Assembly (NCBI GenBank): GCA_000310025.1
Contig: FN649754.1
Span: forward strand, 232,144-248,730
Direction of reading: 5' to 3'
DNA length: 16,587 bases
From: Ectocarpus siliculosus
Lineage: Eukaryota > Sar > Phaeophyceae > Ectocarpales > Ectocarpaceae
In this document: in pieces, positions 1 to 8,860 of the stretch
Position numbering within the stretch: position 1 is the stretch's first letter
Layout: every line of letters begins with the position of its first letter
The notes under the pieces: generated by a model
The model's input: only the letters and a program-made list of their open reading frames with translations
The model's database searches: none
What the model was told of the DNA's origin: nothing
Position numbers and translations under genes: made by a program

Positions 1-1363
1 AGGGGAAAATCGAGAAGTTCAAAGCGCGTCTGGTCGCTAGGGGTTTTTCGCAAATTCCGAATGTGGACTACTTCTACTCATCCTCCCCTTGCCCATCATC
101 CGCATCCATTAAACTGATGCTTGCGGTAGCCAATGAGAAATCATTGAAACTCAACCACTGGGATGTCAAGCAGGCGTTTACACACGCTAAGTTAGACGAG
201 GATGTGTTCTTGAGGCTCCCCGCGGGGTGCGGGGAAAATCCCACAAAGTTGTGAAGGCTGAGCGTGCTATTTACGGCTTGAAGCAGAGCGGCAGGCAGTG
301 GGGGTACCACGCTGCCGACACGCTTGTAGAAAACGGGTTCGAGCAGTGCAAGGCGGACCCGTGCGTCTTCCGCAAGATGAAAGACGATGTCGTGGTGATG
401 ATTATCGTGATTTATGTGGATGACATTTTGGTGGCTGGGTCTGATGATGATTGCAAGGAGTTGCTCGCTTCCCTCAACAAGGCATTCCCCACCAAAGACC
501 TTGGAGAGTGTGTGTGGTTCGACGGGTGTGCCGTTGAGAGAGACCTAGAGGCTGGGACCCTTAGAATCTCCCAAACCGCGTACATTGACAGCATCGTGAA
601 TCGCTTTGATGTGCAATCGACCTCCCCCATCCCTGCTTCCCCTGGTGCTGACCTAGGACCGAAGCGAGATGACGAAAGTGGAGGGGAGTGGCCGGTGAGG
701 GAGGCCATCGGCAGCATGATGTGGGTGTCGACGTTCTCGCGCCCGGACATCTCGTTCGCTGTGCGTGCGGTAGCGCGCCACGCCCACGCCCCTGCCGAGA
801 GGCACTGGAAGGCGATACGGAAGATCCTCGCCTACCTCAAAGAGACGAGGGACCTCGGGATCACCTATAAACGGGGATCGGGGCTGGGGCTGGCGGTGTA
901 CGTGGACGCTAGCTACGCCGACGCTGAGGATAGACGTTCGGTGTCAGGGCTGGCAACAACGGTTGGAGGAACCGTCATCAGCCACGGTAGCAAGACGCAA
1001 GCTATCGTATCTTTGTCGTCTACGGAGGCAGAGTACATTGCTGCCGGAGAGGGTGTGAAAGAAGCTTTGTTTGTGCGTGCAGTGCTTTCGTTTATTGCCC
1101 CAGAGACCAGCGGCGGTAGCATTCAGGTCCTTGAGGACAATCAGGGGGCCATGGCTTTGGCGCAGAACCCCCTTAGCTCAGCGCGTAGCAAGCACATCGA
1201 CGTGCGGTACCACTTCATTCGTGGATTGTTTAGGTCGGGTGACGTCTCGATCAAGTTTGTGTCGACGTCGGAGCAACATGCAGACATGCTCACCAAGGCT
1301 CTTAGCAAGAGCAACCTGCAGTACCACCGGAAAAAGCTGATGAATTTGCCGGAGCTTCTGTAG
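1..1363 (+). mobile_element. Ty1/copia LTR retrotransposon, 3' part of the coding region
   Basis: The window opens inside a copia-type retrotransposon. The polymerase order seen is reverse transcriptase then RNase H, with the stop codon at 1361-1363. Gag, protease and integrase would lie to the left, outside the window. No second copy of its LTR is available, so the 3' LTR cannot be fixed. It may lie in the CT-rich stretch 1364-2410, possibly interrupted by the small element inserted at 2416. The domain order and RNase H motifs are typical of Ty1/copia, not Ty3/gypsy. Confidence 0.93.
3..1363 (+). pseudogene. pol: copia pol, reverse transcriptase and RNase H, 5'-partial with one frameshift
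   Basis: This region encodes the enzymes that copy the element's RNA into DNA and degrade the RNA strand. The frame open from position 3 gives the RT fingers and palm start (FKARLVARGF, then WDVKQAF, where the Asp is the first catalytic residue). It hits a stop at 252-254. The continuation lies one frame over, from about 227. It carries the copia signature AIYGLKQSGRQW and the catalytic YVDD box at 413-424. RNase H follows: YVDASYAD with its Asp at 905-907, then STEAEYIA, EDNQGAM and KHIDVRYHFIR, which together supply the acidic residues of the active site. The break falls in or near the A-run at about 236-239 and looks like loss of one base. After it the frame is open to the stop at 1361-1363, so the copy is only lightly decayed. 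Confidence 0.93.
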
Positions 1364-2410
1364 GATTTTCTAGCGCTTGGGGAAGGTCATGTATACCATG
1401 CGGGGAAAGATGCATTACTGTCGCGGGCTGTGTCCCAATGGCAGGAGTAGGAGGCTTGCCTCGCATTCTTGTCTTCGCCTTGGCCTTCCTGATAAGTGCG
1501 GCCGTTGTGATCCGCCGTGATAGCAATGGTTTTGTGTTGGATGGGATTTATTTTCGACGGGTTTTGCCCGGGCGCCGGGTTTCCCCTCGACCACCGTATT
1601 GGCATTTTATTGATGTATCCGGGGTGTTTTTGCCCCACTGATGGTTAGTCACTTGCGTGGAGAACCAGGGAGGGTGTTCGTGGGTCTACGGACATGGTTT
1701 GGATATGTTAGCCGTACGTACAAGTGTGACGCAGATGGTGTAGAACCTTTTAGGTAGGGGTACGGTGATGATGCACCGGGGCCCCCTTTTGTTGTGTGCA
1801 GCAGCCCTGCTGCCACTCCTCCTCTCTGAGCACGACAGCGCCCTGGGTACGGGCGTTGCCTCACCGTCTGAAGTTAATACACTACACAAACAATACCCGA
1901 TAAGTACGCGGAGTACGGCCGACAAACACTACGCTGGTCACCCGTCGCTCACCCTGACTCAACGACCTCCTCCTCTCACCTCCGCCCCTCTGCGACGAGC
2001 CCCCGTCCTCTCCCCTTCCTTGGCCCCGCCATCCGCCTTGCTCTTCCTCCTCCTCGTCGCGGCGCCGCATCGGTGTCAACGTCCCAAGCCTTACCGTATT
2101 CGGCATGGGACCCCGCGCTCGGCAGCAGGATCCCGGCCCCCGCGCTCAAGCGCCGGGTCGGCCGACAAAACGAACCGACGATGCTCTTGCTCTCTTTCTC
2201 TGTCTGTCTGTCTTCTCCCTTCCGTACACGCGTTTCCTTCTTCTTCCTCCTCTGTCTCTCTTCTACTCCTCCTCTTCTTGTTTGTTTGTTGTCTTGCTCT
2301 TTCGTTCAGATGTTTCTTCTGTTGTGAGCAAGGTGCATCTCTTTCTTTTTCTTTTCTTTCCGTTACACATGCCTACCTATCTATCAATCATGTTATATAT
2401 ATACTTACAG
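1364..2410 (+). other. non-coding stretch after copia pol, possibly the copia 3' LTR region
   Basis: No supported gene is seen here. The first part is mixed sequence. From about 1960 to 2370 it becomes strongly pyrimidine-rich (CTCCTCCT, TCTCTTTCTCTGTC, TTCTTCTTCC blocks), and it ends in an AT-rich stretch near 2390-2405. It sits where a copia 3' UTR and 3' LTR are expected. A purine tract at 1661-1674 followed by TGTTCG at 1675 is one possible LTR start. A weak alternative is TGTGTC at 1429 paired with GACACA at 7240-7245, beyond the inserted element. Neither can be confirmed without a 5' LTR. Confidence 0.35.
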
Positions 2411-2415
2411 GATGG
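2411..2415 (+). repeat. target-site duplication GATGG, left
   Basis: These are the five bases directly before the 5' LTR and equal 7223-7227. A 5-bp duplication is usual for LTR retrotransposon integrase. Confidence 0.93.
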
Positions 2416-2602
2416 TGTTTGGGGTGCTCGGCAGAGTATACTGTCTACGGGGCCTCCGGGGGGTACGCGGATGAAATGTGTTGATGGGCATGCTGCATGG
2501 CGATGGTGTTGCCTACCGCATGTCTCTCACTCTCTAATCAACAAAGGTCTTGAGTCAACCTTCTTTCTCTTTCGGCCTCTGACGGGCTACCGCACCCAAA
2601 CA
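2416..2602 (+). repeat. 5' LTR (187 bp)
   Basis: It is identical to 7036-7222 and has an 8-bp terminal inverted repeat, TGTTTGGG/CCCAAACA. It is short for an LTR. GTATAC at about 2436 is the only weak TATA-like element seen in it. Confidence 0.97.
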
Positions 2603-2613
2603 CAATATATTGT
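2602..2613 (+). other. 12-bp palindrome at the primer-binding position
   Basis: ACAATATATTGT is a perfect palindrome that overlaps the last base of the 5' LTR. A tRNA-complementary primer site starting TGG is normally found here. The usual initiator-Met form (TGGTATC...) is absent. The nearest TGG starts are at 2615 and 2620, so the primer was not identified. Confidence 0.5.
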
Positions 2614-2663
2614 ATGGCCTGGTGTTGGTAGTGGGTATTGGCGTCTGAGCTGTATGTGCCGGG

Positions 2664-2692
2664 CCAATGGGGCGGCGAATACGATATATATA
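2664..2692 (+). promoter_or_regulatory. possible internal promoter: CCAAT, GC-rich block and TATA
   Basis: CCAAT at 2664-2668, GGGGCGG at 2669-2675 and TATATATA at 2685-2692 lie in the order and at spacing seen in polymerase II promoters, about 165 bp before the Gag start codon. They lie downstream of the 5' LTR, not in it. The assignment is by motif only. Confidence 0.35.
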
Positions 2693-2698
2693 GCTAAG

Positions 2699-2837
2699 CT
2701 GGGACGTGGCCAACGGGGACGGGACAGCACGGCAGCGGGTAGTAGTGTATAGCTGGGACGGTGGCCATCGGGGACCGGGACAGCAGGGGGTGTATTGCTG
2801 GGACAGCGCTTCAGGGCTGGGACAGCAGGGTACGGGA
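2699..2837 (+). repeat. CTGGGAC repeats in the Gag leader
   Basis: CTGGGAC occurs at 2699, 2753, 2798 and 2817. The first two copies are followed by nearly the same longer text (TGGCCA, CGGGGA, CGGGACAGCA), and the last two by ACAGC. The repeats lie in the untranslated leader, where retroelement packaging or translation signals can sit. No function is shown. Confidence 0.6.
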
Positions 2838-3560
2838 TATTTTTCAAGTGTAGACTATGGCGGAGAGAAGCGGCGGAAAAGGAAGAGATTCGCAAAGGGA
2901 GGAGACTACAGTTGTGCGCATCAAGATGGAGGAGAGGTCGCGCAACGCAGCAGAGAAGCTACGAGCTGCCGAGTCGGAGGTGGAGAGGCTGGTGAAGGTG
3001 CTCAGAGCTGCGGAGGCTGCCGAGTATGAGAAGGAGAGACTTAGGCGGCAGCAACAACAACAACAGCAGCAGCAGCGATGGAGTGCTCAATGGCAGCAGC
3101 AGCCATCGCAGGTACAGCAGTGTTCTCGTGGTGGTTTTGTCCCTCAGCAGAACCAACACTGCGTTTTCACTCAGAGCCACCAGGCGCGGCAGCACCAGCA
3201 GTTGGCGCGGCAGCAACAGCAGCTGCCGCCAACCGGAGTTGGTGGGATATATGACTGCGGGAGCAACGCCGTGTATTTCCAGCAGGAATCACCCCCTCCG
3301 CCGGGTACGGTATACCATTGCACTCGGTGCGGCAGGAACGGCCACCACGGAGAAGAATGCGCCGCACCCCGCAGGTTCGAGGGTACGTGTGGCGCCTGTG
3401 GTCAGTACGGCCATATGTGGTGGAACTGCGCCGTGCATCTTCATGGCAGCAGCGGCGAGGATGACGGCCGTATCGTCCGCGGTGGCTGCTGGATGGGCGT
3501 CAATGGCGGCGGCAGCTGCATGGACATCGGTGGAAGCTCGGTCGTACAGCAGCAGGGGGT

Positions 3561-3744
3561 GGTAGAGAGCGAGTACCGCTCTGATTTTGTCGACCTGGTT
3601 CACGTTGGCGGCGAGGTGATGGCAGAGAGCGAGTACCGCTCTGATTTCGTCGACGTGGTTCACGCTGGCGGCGCCGTGGACGGTGATGATGACGGATGGT
3701 TTGGATGGAATGATTCTGTGGACATGGTTCACGCTGGTGGCAGT
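3561..3744 (+). repeat. 60-bp coding repeat in gag
   Basis: The text starting AGAGAGCGAGTACCGCTCTG occurs at 3564 and again 60 bp later at 3624. It encodes SEYRSDFVD plus VVHAGG twice. A third, weaker copy (DSVDMVHAGGSV) ends near 3750. The period keeps the frame. Confidence 0.75.
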
Positions 3745-3749
3745 GTCTG

Positions 3750-4790
3750 CGATGATGTTTTCCCCGCTGCTGGGGCGGGAGAAATGGCCGGAGCGCCTGC
3801 GTTGGCGACTGGAGTGGCGGCATCGGCAGCAGCTCCAGCGGCGACGGCGGCGATCTCCGGCGGCAGTGTTTTCCCCGCGGCGGCGGCGGGGGGAACGGCC
3901 GGGGTCCCCGCGGTGGCGGCAGGAGCGGCGGCATCGGCAGCAGCTCCGGCGGCGATGGCGGCGACCTCTGGCGGCAGTGTTCCCCCCGCGACGGCGGCAG
4001 GGGGGATGACCCGAGTCCCCGCGGTGGCAGCACGAGCGGCGGCATCCGCAGCAGCTCCAGCGGCAACGGCGGCGACCTACGGCGGCGGTAGTGTTGTCGC
4101 CGCGACGGCGGCGGGGGGAATTGCCGGGGGTCCCTGCAATGGTGGCACGAGCGGCGGCATCGGCAGCAGCTCCGGCGGCGATGGCGGCGACCTCTGGCGG
4201 CAGTGTTCCCCCCGCGACGGCGGCAGGGGGGATGACCCGAGTCCCCGCGGTGGCAGCACGAGCGGCGGCATCGGCGGCAGCTCCAGCGGCGACGGCGGCG
4301 ACCTACGGCGGCGGTAGTGTTGTCGCCACGACGGCGGCGGGGGGAATTGCCGGGGTTCCTGCAGTGGCGGCAGGAGCGGCGGCATCGGCAGCAGCTCCAG
4401 AGGCGACGATGGCGACTTACGGCGGCGGTAGTGTTTCCCTCGCAGCGACGGCGGAGGAAGCGCCCGGAGGGCTCGCGGCGACAGCTGGAGTAACGGCATC
4501 GGCGGCGGTTCCAGCGGCGACGGTTGCGGTGCCCGGCGACACTGTTATCTCCCCGACGGTGGCGGGGAGAACGACCGGAGCGCCCGCGTTGGTGCTTGGA
4601 GCGTCGGTATCGACGGCGGTTCCAGCGGCGACGGCGGCGGCACCCGACGGTGTTGTTTTCTCCCGCTGCGGCGGCGGGGAGAATGGCTCGAGAACCCGGG
4701 CAGGTGGCTACAATGACGGCATCGGCGGCTGGAGTGGCGACATCGGTGACGGCACCACCCGCGACCGCGGCGATGGCACCGGCCGCTACG
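3750..4790 (+). repeat. tandem array with units of about 108-114 bp encoding Ala-rich repeats
   Basis: Units begin near 3752, 3865, 3977, 4090, 4203, 4317, 4431, 4541 and 4650, each starting with a GTGTT(T/C/G)-like block. Each encodes Ala-rich text such as VAASAAAPAATAA. A two-unit block at 3977 recurs almost unchanged at 4203, so part of the array was copied as a pair. The GC-rich content leaves all frames on both strands largely open, which makes spurious long ORFs. Confidence 0.85.
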
Positions 4791-5042
4791 ATGGCGACCG
4801 TCGGTGACGTTCCCCCCACCGTATCGGTTGGGGGGACGGCCAGCAACGGGGAAGCGGTGGTCAACGGCATTGACGACGACAGCGATGATGGCGGTTGGTG
4901 CGCAGGTGAGGTTGATGGCTGCTGGGATGACAGCGTCTGTGGCGAGAGGGGGGCGTCCACGCACCCTTTCGATCCCGGCACCGTGTGTTCGGGGGTGCGC
5001 GGCGCCAACTATCCCGGGGGTGGACGACCTGGTCGATGGTTC

Positions 5043-5091
5043 CAGCAGCAGCAGCAGCAGCAGCAGCAGCTGCAGCGGCAGCGGCAGCAGT
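5043..5091 (+). repeat. CAG run near the end of gag
   Basis: About ten CAG triplets start at 5043 and end in CAGCGGCAG variants. They read as poly-Ser in the frame ending at 5340 and as poly-Gln in the frame ending at 5093. Confidence 0.85.
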
Positions 5092-6347
5092 AGCAACGAC
5101 GAGGCGGAGGGGATGGATGTGGCCTGGTTTGGGGCACTGCTGCGCCCCTTCGACCCGGGGAAGCTGTGCCGGCTGAAGGCTGGGAGAGTGGGGCTGGTGA
5201 TGGGGATGGACACCCCGTTCGACCGTGGAAAGATGTCGCGTGGGCAACGGCCGGGGAGCCCGTGTTCGCGACCGGAGCAACGACAGGAGGATCATGAAGC
5301 GGGGAAAGGAGTTCGGAGGATCGGGCGAGTCCAACAATGACGGCAAGCAGCGCGACTTCTGCTGGGGTCTTAAACTCGCCAAGGCACGTGACGTTTGTTT
5401 GCGTATTCTTGTCATTTTTCTGAAATTTGTTTTGTGCACGATGTTGTTCTTGTGTTTTGATCTTCAGATACAATGCTGCATTTTTCACCGTCTGCAAATC
5501 ATTTTTCCTATCGTTGGCACATTTGCAGGTTTGGATTTGTTTTTGTTTTGTTCTGTAGAGATGCCCACCCGCGTTTTACCTTGCAGGGACACTAATTTCC
5601 ACGGCCAAATGGCAGGGAATTTCCATGGCTGATTATTGTTGTTTTTCTGGGAGACAAATGGAATGTTGCGGCCGGGGGGCTGTTGTTTGTCAAGACAATA
5701 TCTCAAATGGCGGTGGTAGTATTATTTCTGCGTACGGTTTGTTCCACTTTGGTTTTCCTTCTTTGTTGGGATCACATTCTCTCTATGTTTTTCTGATGGT
5801 ACTGGATATATGTAGTAGGCATTGGCTTGGCGTTCGACGTGCTGGGTAAAGACGTTGGGGGGCACGCACCGTTTCTCTGTCCCTCCGATGTACCGTACCC
5901 GACGAGTCAATCCTTGCGGAGTAGCAATTTTCCTTCTCAAGTAGGCCTGTACGGCAGACTGGTATGTGCTGGACGTGTGACGCCTTTTCTTTGATATGTT
6001 TTGTTTTCTTGTTTCGGTTTGGAGTTGATGAAGTTGGATGCAGAATTGGCATGCTGGATTTTGCGGAATCACGCCTGATTGTTGCACTGCTGTCGGAAAT
6101 CATGGAGGGGGGGATGTGATACCATGCTGTCCGCCGCAGCACAACAAGTAGTGTTTCTGACATCGGGTTTGGTAGTTCATGTTGAGATTTTCCGTGTTTT
6201 CCCTGGGGATTTTATATGGAACTGATGTTGGTTTATGGGATTTGGGTAGTTAGTTCATGTTTGGATCGTTCTCCGCGTTTTACCTGCGGAGGTGACATGG
6301 AATTGAATATTGAATGGGATTTTCGTTGCGTTCGTATGAGATGGCCC

Positions 6348-6360
6348 AGCAGGGGGGCTG
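6348..6360 (+). repeat. internal copy of the polypurine-tract motif
   Basis: AGCAGGGGGGCTG is identical to 7025-7037, which spans the true PPT and the first two bases of the LTR. It is followed by CTGGATTG, not an LTR. Confidence 0.7.
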
Positions 6361-6460
6361 CTGGATTGTTGATTGTCTGTTTTGGATTTGTTGGTTTCTT
6401 CATGTTTGTTTTGGACTTGTTTGTTTGGTTTCATCGTGTTTGGGATGGATGGATGTTTAC

Positions 6461-6473
6461 AGCAGGGGGGCTG
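6461..6473 (+). repeat. internal copy of the polypurine-tract motif
   Basis: AGCAGGGGGGCTG followed by TTGG closely mimics the PPT-LTR junction. A weaker relative, GCCGGGGGGCTGTTG, lies at 5671. Confidence 0.7.
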
Positions 6474-7024
6474 TTGGACTGGTATGTTTGTCAAGGTATT
6501 GGGTATTGGAGGAAGGATTTGGCATGTTCTCGTAAGTCATGGTTGAAGCCTTTGTGCTTCCGAAGGTTATTTGAGCTGGTCAATGAGTTGAAACATGAAT
6601 GTTTATCTGAGGAATTTGTTCTGAGTAAGTCAGGACGTTGGACACATTTTCCCGGAGTCACCCGTCCCCGTTCTGACGTGATTCTGATGTAATGTGTATC
6701 TTTGCTGGGTATTTTTCCAAGGGTATTTGTTTGTGTTTTGACTTCTTGAGAATTTGGTAAAGCATTTTTCTCAAGAGGGTGAACTGTTTATTGACAGACC
6801 TTTTAGGAGATAGTTATTTGATATCATCAGAAGATTTGAAAGATTTCGTAGAGCATGTTTTATTGGGAGATCGACAGATTTCGTAGAACATTGTTTTATT
6901 GGGAAATTGTTTGAAATGGAATGAATGGTGGATGATTTCCGTTTGGATGCGTAGTTTGATTCATCGCCGTTTTACCTGGCAATGATAATCGTGGCGGGGA
7001 TTTCGTAGATCGTATCTCGTACCG

Positions 7025-7035
7025 AGCAGGGGGGC
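7025..7035 (+). promoter_or_regulatory. polypurine tract
   Basis: AGCAGGGGGGC lies directly before the 3' LTR, where the plus-strand primer is expected. It is followed immediately by the LTR start TGTTTGG. Confidence 0.8.
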
Positions 7036-7222
7036 TGTTTGGGGTGCTCGGCAGAGTATACTGTCTACGGGGCCTCCGGGGGGTACGCGGATGAAATGTG
7101 TTGATGGGCATGCTGCATGGCGATGGTGTTGCCTACCGCATGTCTCTCACTCTCTAATCAACAAAGGTCTTGAGTCAACCTTCTTTCTCTTTCGGCCTCT
7201 GACGGGCTACCGCACCCAAACA
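7036..7222 (+). repeat. 3' LTR (187 bp)
   Basis: This is an exact copy of the 5' LTR, 4,620 bp downstream. It directly follows the polypurine tract, as expected for plus-strand priming. Confidence 0.97.
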
Positions 7223-7227
7223 GATGG
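7223..7227 (+). repeat. target-site duplication GATGG, right
   Basis: These are the five bases directly after the 3' LTR and equal 2411-2415. This fixes both ends of the element. Confidence 0.93.
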
Positions 7228-7299
7228 TCGTCGTGACGTGACACATTTCTTGTTATTAGTATGGAAAAAAATAAAAAAAAAAATGGCTCGATCTTTGAA
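7228..7299 (+). other. short flank between two insertions, with an A-rich run
   Basis: This is the continuation of the DNA split by the LTR element. It holds an A-rich run at about 7264-7283 (A7-T-A11). No gene is seen. Confidence 0.5.
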
Positions 7300-7328
7300 T
7301 TTCTACAGCAGTATGGACCAGACGCCGA

Positions 7329-7475
7329 CTTTACATGGAAGTCGTACGAGTGTCGACTTAGTTGTGCTGTCACAGCATCTTCCACGCACTTCTGCCAGTG
7401 CTGGTTTGTTGATTGGAGTCTTGTAGGTCGAGATACAGCAGTGGGATTCTCGTGTTGTGGAGGCAAAAGTGAACC
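7329..7475 (+). repeat. internal module, copy 1A
   Basis: This is one of four related modules of about 145 bp (others at 7774-7914, 9019-9165, 9478-9620). The shared core reads GATTGGAGTCTTGTAGG and later GGTTGTGGARGCAAA. Modules A and B within one element are more diverged than A from A between elements, so the internal duplication is older than the two element copies. Confidence 0.65.
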
Positions 7476-7504
7476 AGAGCAAAAAAATTCATGCATAGCT
7501 CGAT

Positions 7505-7534
7505 TACTGCTGCTGTGTTTTTGCTACAGCAGTA
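7505..7534 (+). repeat. small hairpin kept in both element copies
   Basis: TACTGCTG at 7505-7512 pairs with CAGCAGTA at 7527-7534. The same stem is kept at 9200-9226 although the loop differs by 3 nt. The right arm repeats the element's own 5' terminal text CTACAGCAGTATGG. Confidence 0.5.
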
Positions 7535-7773
7535 TGGACTAGACGCCGAACGACGTCCGCGTGCTACAAGTACCGCAACGACCTAACGGGATGGGATACT
7601 TCTTGCCACGGCGAACCATAGTACAATGCGATGCAAACATCCGTTCGTGTATCGCGCGGCTGCCACATGTGTCGACGACAGGTACACGTAGAGCTCTCGC
7701 CATGATGTCGTTACCGCGCAGGAGGACGCCTCGGAGATGTTCCACATGCATGCTACAACGACAGCAGTACTAC

Positions 7774-7914
7774 TGTACACATAGATGTCGTAGGAGAGTG
7801 GAGTTGTGATGTCACGGCACCTCCCACGCACTCTCCTACCGGTGCTTGTGTCGATTGGAGTCTTGTAGGCCGAAATACGAGTGGGTTGGACTCCCGGGTT
7901 GTGGAAGCAAACCT
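7774..7914 (+). repeat. internal module, copy 1B
   Basis: It is related to 7329-7475. It starts TGTACACATAGATGTCG and ends GTTGTGGAAGCAAACCT. Confidence 0.65.
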
Positions 7915-8860
7915 GCAACAACAGAGAAGGCGGTGTTCTATTTACTATAATAGAGTAATTCCGCTCAACTTTTTTTTTTTTCACGGCATGTGGTCGCATA
8001 TTTCTTTGCCACTGCCGAAGAAGACCGCTGGATCTTTACGCAGTCCACCTTTTGCATTTATCATTTTACACTGAACGACGCAGGACGGGTCGACCTTCAT
8101 CGTTGTTGTTGTTGCTGTTGTCTCCACATTAAAAACCGTTCCGACGTCCTCCTCGATACTTGTGGACTACCTGTTGGAAATTGTGGGAATCCCTTCATTC
8201 TGAGAGAGAGAGCCATAGGTCGCCATCCGGCCTTTTCTTTTTTTGTATACACTTTTCTTCTTGTGAAGTCTTGACGTTGCGCTTGCCATCGTCGCCGCGT
8301 AAGTGTTTGTGTCTTCAAACCTTCTCAGCCGGCCTTCAAACTTCTTGTTGATAAGTCTCCGTGTGGTAACTTCTCCGCGCATGAGTCATATATATGCAGC
8401 TATGACCTGCGCTTTGACTTTCACGATGGGTATTTAACCTCCCCGTCTTGCGTTGTGGTGAGTACCTGCGATATACAGAAGGATCGCTCCACGACGCAAA
8501 CGTCGACGTATCCGTTTTTTTTTGTTCCCTTCGCACTCCATCCTTGCCGCGGATTTCACACCGACTTCGAACGTGGGGTGCAATTTCCTCTCTTCGTACC
8601 TTCCTCGTCGGCCTTCTCCGTCGTCGTGTACATAATGTACAATACCTCCATTTTTCGGCTTTTCGATTCCGATAGACAAGACTACGGACTGACATGTTCC
8701 TTTCATCCCGGACAGGACCGCGCGCTCGTCGAGTGCCGAAATTCTTCATCACTTCCTTGCCTCTCCCAACACCGTCCCTTCTTCCCGCCCTTACAAATCC
8801 TCTCCCCTTCTTCTTCTTCTTCCCTTCCTCCCGGACACTCACCACCATCCGTTCTGGATG

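Larger units (their letters stand above)
2857..5340 (+). pseudogene. gag: Gag-like protein with coiled coil, two CCHC zinc knuckles and an Ala-rich repeat tail; three frame breaks
   Basis: This is a likely nucleocapsid-type protein that binds the element's RNA. The ATG at 2857 is the first good start, in context ACTATGG. Residues 22-66 are charged and helical, a probable coiled coil, followed by Gln runs to about residue 125. Two knuckles of the form CX2CX4HX4C follow at residues 155-168 and 178-191. A 20-residue repeat (SEYRSDFVD...VHAGG) comes next, then an Ala/Gly-rich tail. The starting frame stops at 4315-4317. The same repeat protein continues one frame over from the G5 run at 4126-4130, shifts again near 4659-4664, and again near 5016-5020, ending at 5340. 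The motif PFDPG, present before and after the last shift, shows that both frames descend from one reading frame. All three shifts are of the one-extra-base kind. No classical capsid domain is recognised. Confidence 0.7.
5341..7024 (+). other. long non-coding 3' region of the element with degenerate repeats
   Basis: This 1.7-kb stretch between the Gag stop and the polypurine tract is T/G-rich. Motifs recur in order: a CG(C)GTTTTACCT block near 5570, 6275 and 6966, each followed 60-100 bp later by a G6 tract (5674, 6352, 7029). An extra G6 tract lies at 6465. GATTTCGTAGA occurs at 6842, 6877 and 6999. The region looks like diverged copies of one module that ends in a PPT-like tract. No credible gene is seen. 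Confidence 0.6.
2416..7222 (+). mobile_element. small non-autonomous LTR retrotransposon encoding only a Gag-like protein (TR-GAG type)
   Basis: This is a complete element of 4,807 bp. Its 187-bp LTRs at 2416-2602 and 7036-7222 match base for base. They begin TGTTTGGG and end CCCAAACA. The 5 bp before and after (2411-2415 and 7223-7227) are both GATGG, the footprint of integrase. A G-rich polypurine tract abuts the 3' LTR. Inside there is one protein gene with two CCHC zinc knuckles; no protease, integrase, reverse transcriptase or RNase H motif was found in any frame. This matches the terminal-repeat-with-GAG group of parasites that use enzymes from an autonomous relative. Identical LTRs indicate recent insertion. 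The boundaries are close to certain; the class name is an inference from content. Confidence 0.93.

Noticed and set aside
1765-2484. Plus-strand frame of 239 codons with a hydrophobic start like a signal peptide
   Set aside because: It follows from the CT-rich sequence (Leu, Ser, Phe, Pro) and runs across the target site into the LTR of a recent insertion, so it cannot be an old gene.
4126-4130. Programmed +1 ribosomal frameshift in gag
   Set aside because: Three separate sites would be needed, no pol follows, and no slippery site with a stimulating structure is evident. Indels or sequence errors are simpler.
3500-5008. Long open frame of about 500 codons on the minus strand across the gag repeats
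   Set aside because: It is a shadow of the GC-rich repeat array. Its composition flips from Arg-rich to Pro-rich where the sense strand shifts frame, and it has no domain.
6216-6692. Plus-strand frame of 158 codons with a membrane-like segment, which could suggest an env-like gene
   Set aside because: The region is T/G-rich, which favours Phe, Val, Leu and Trp. It spans two PPT-like repeats, and no conserved motif was recognised.
1429-7245. copia 3' LTR from TGTGTC at 1429 to GACACA at 7240-7245, interrupted by the small element
   Set aside because: A six-base match is expected by chance over this length, and no second LTR is in view to test it.
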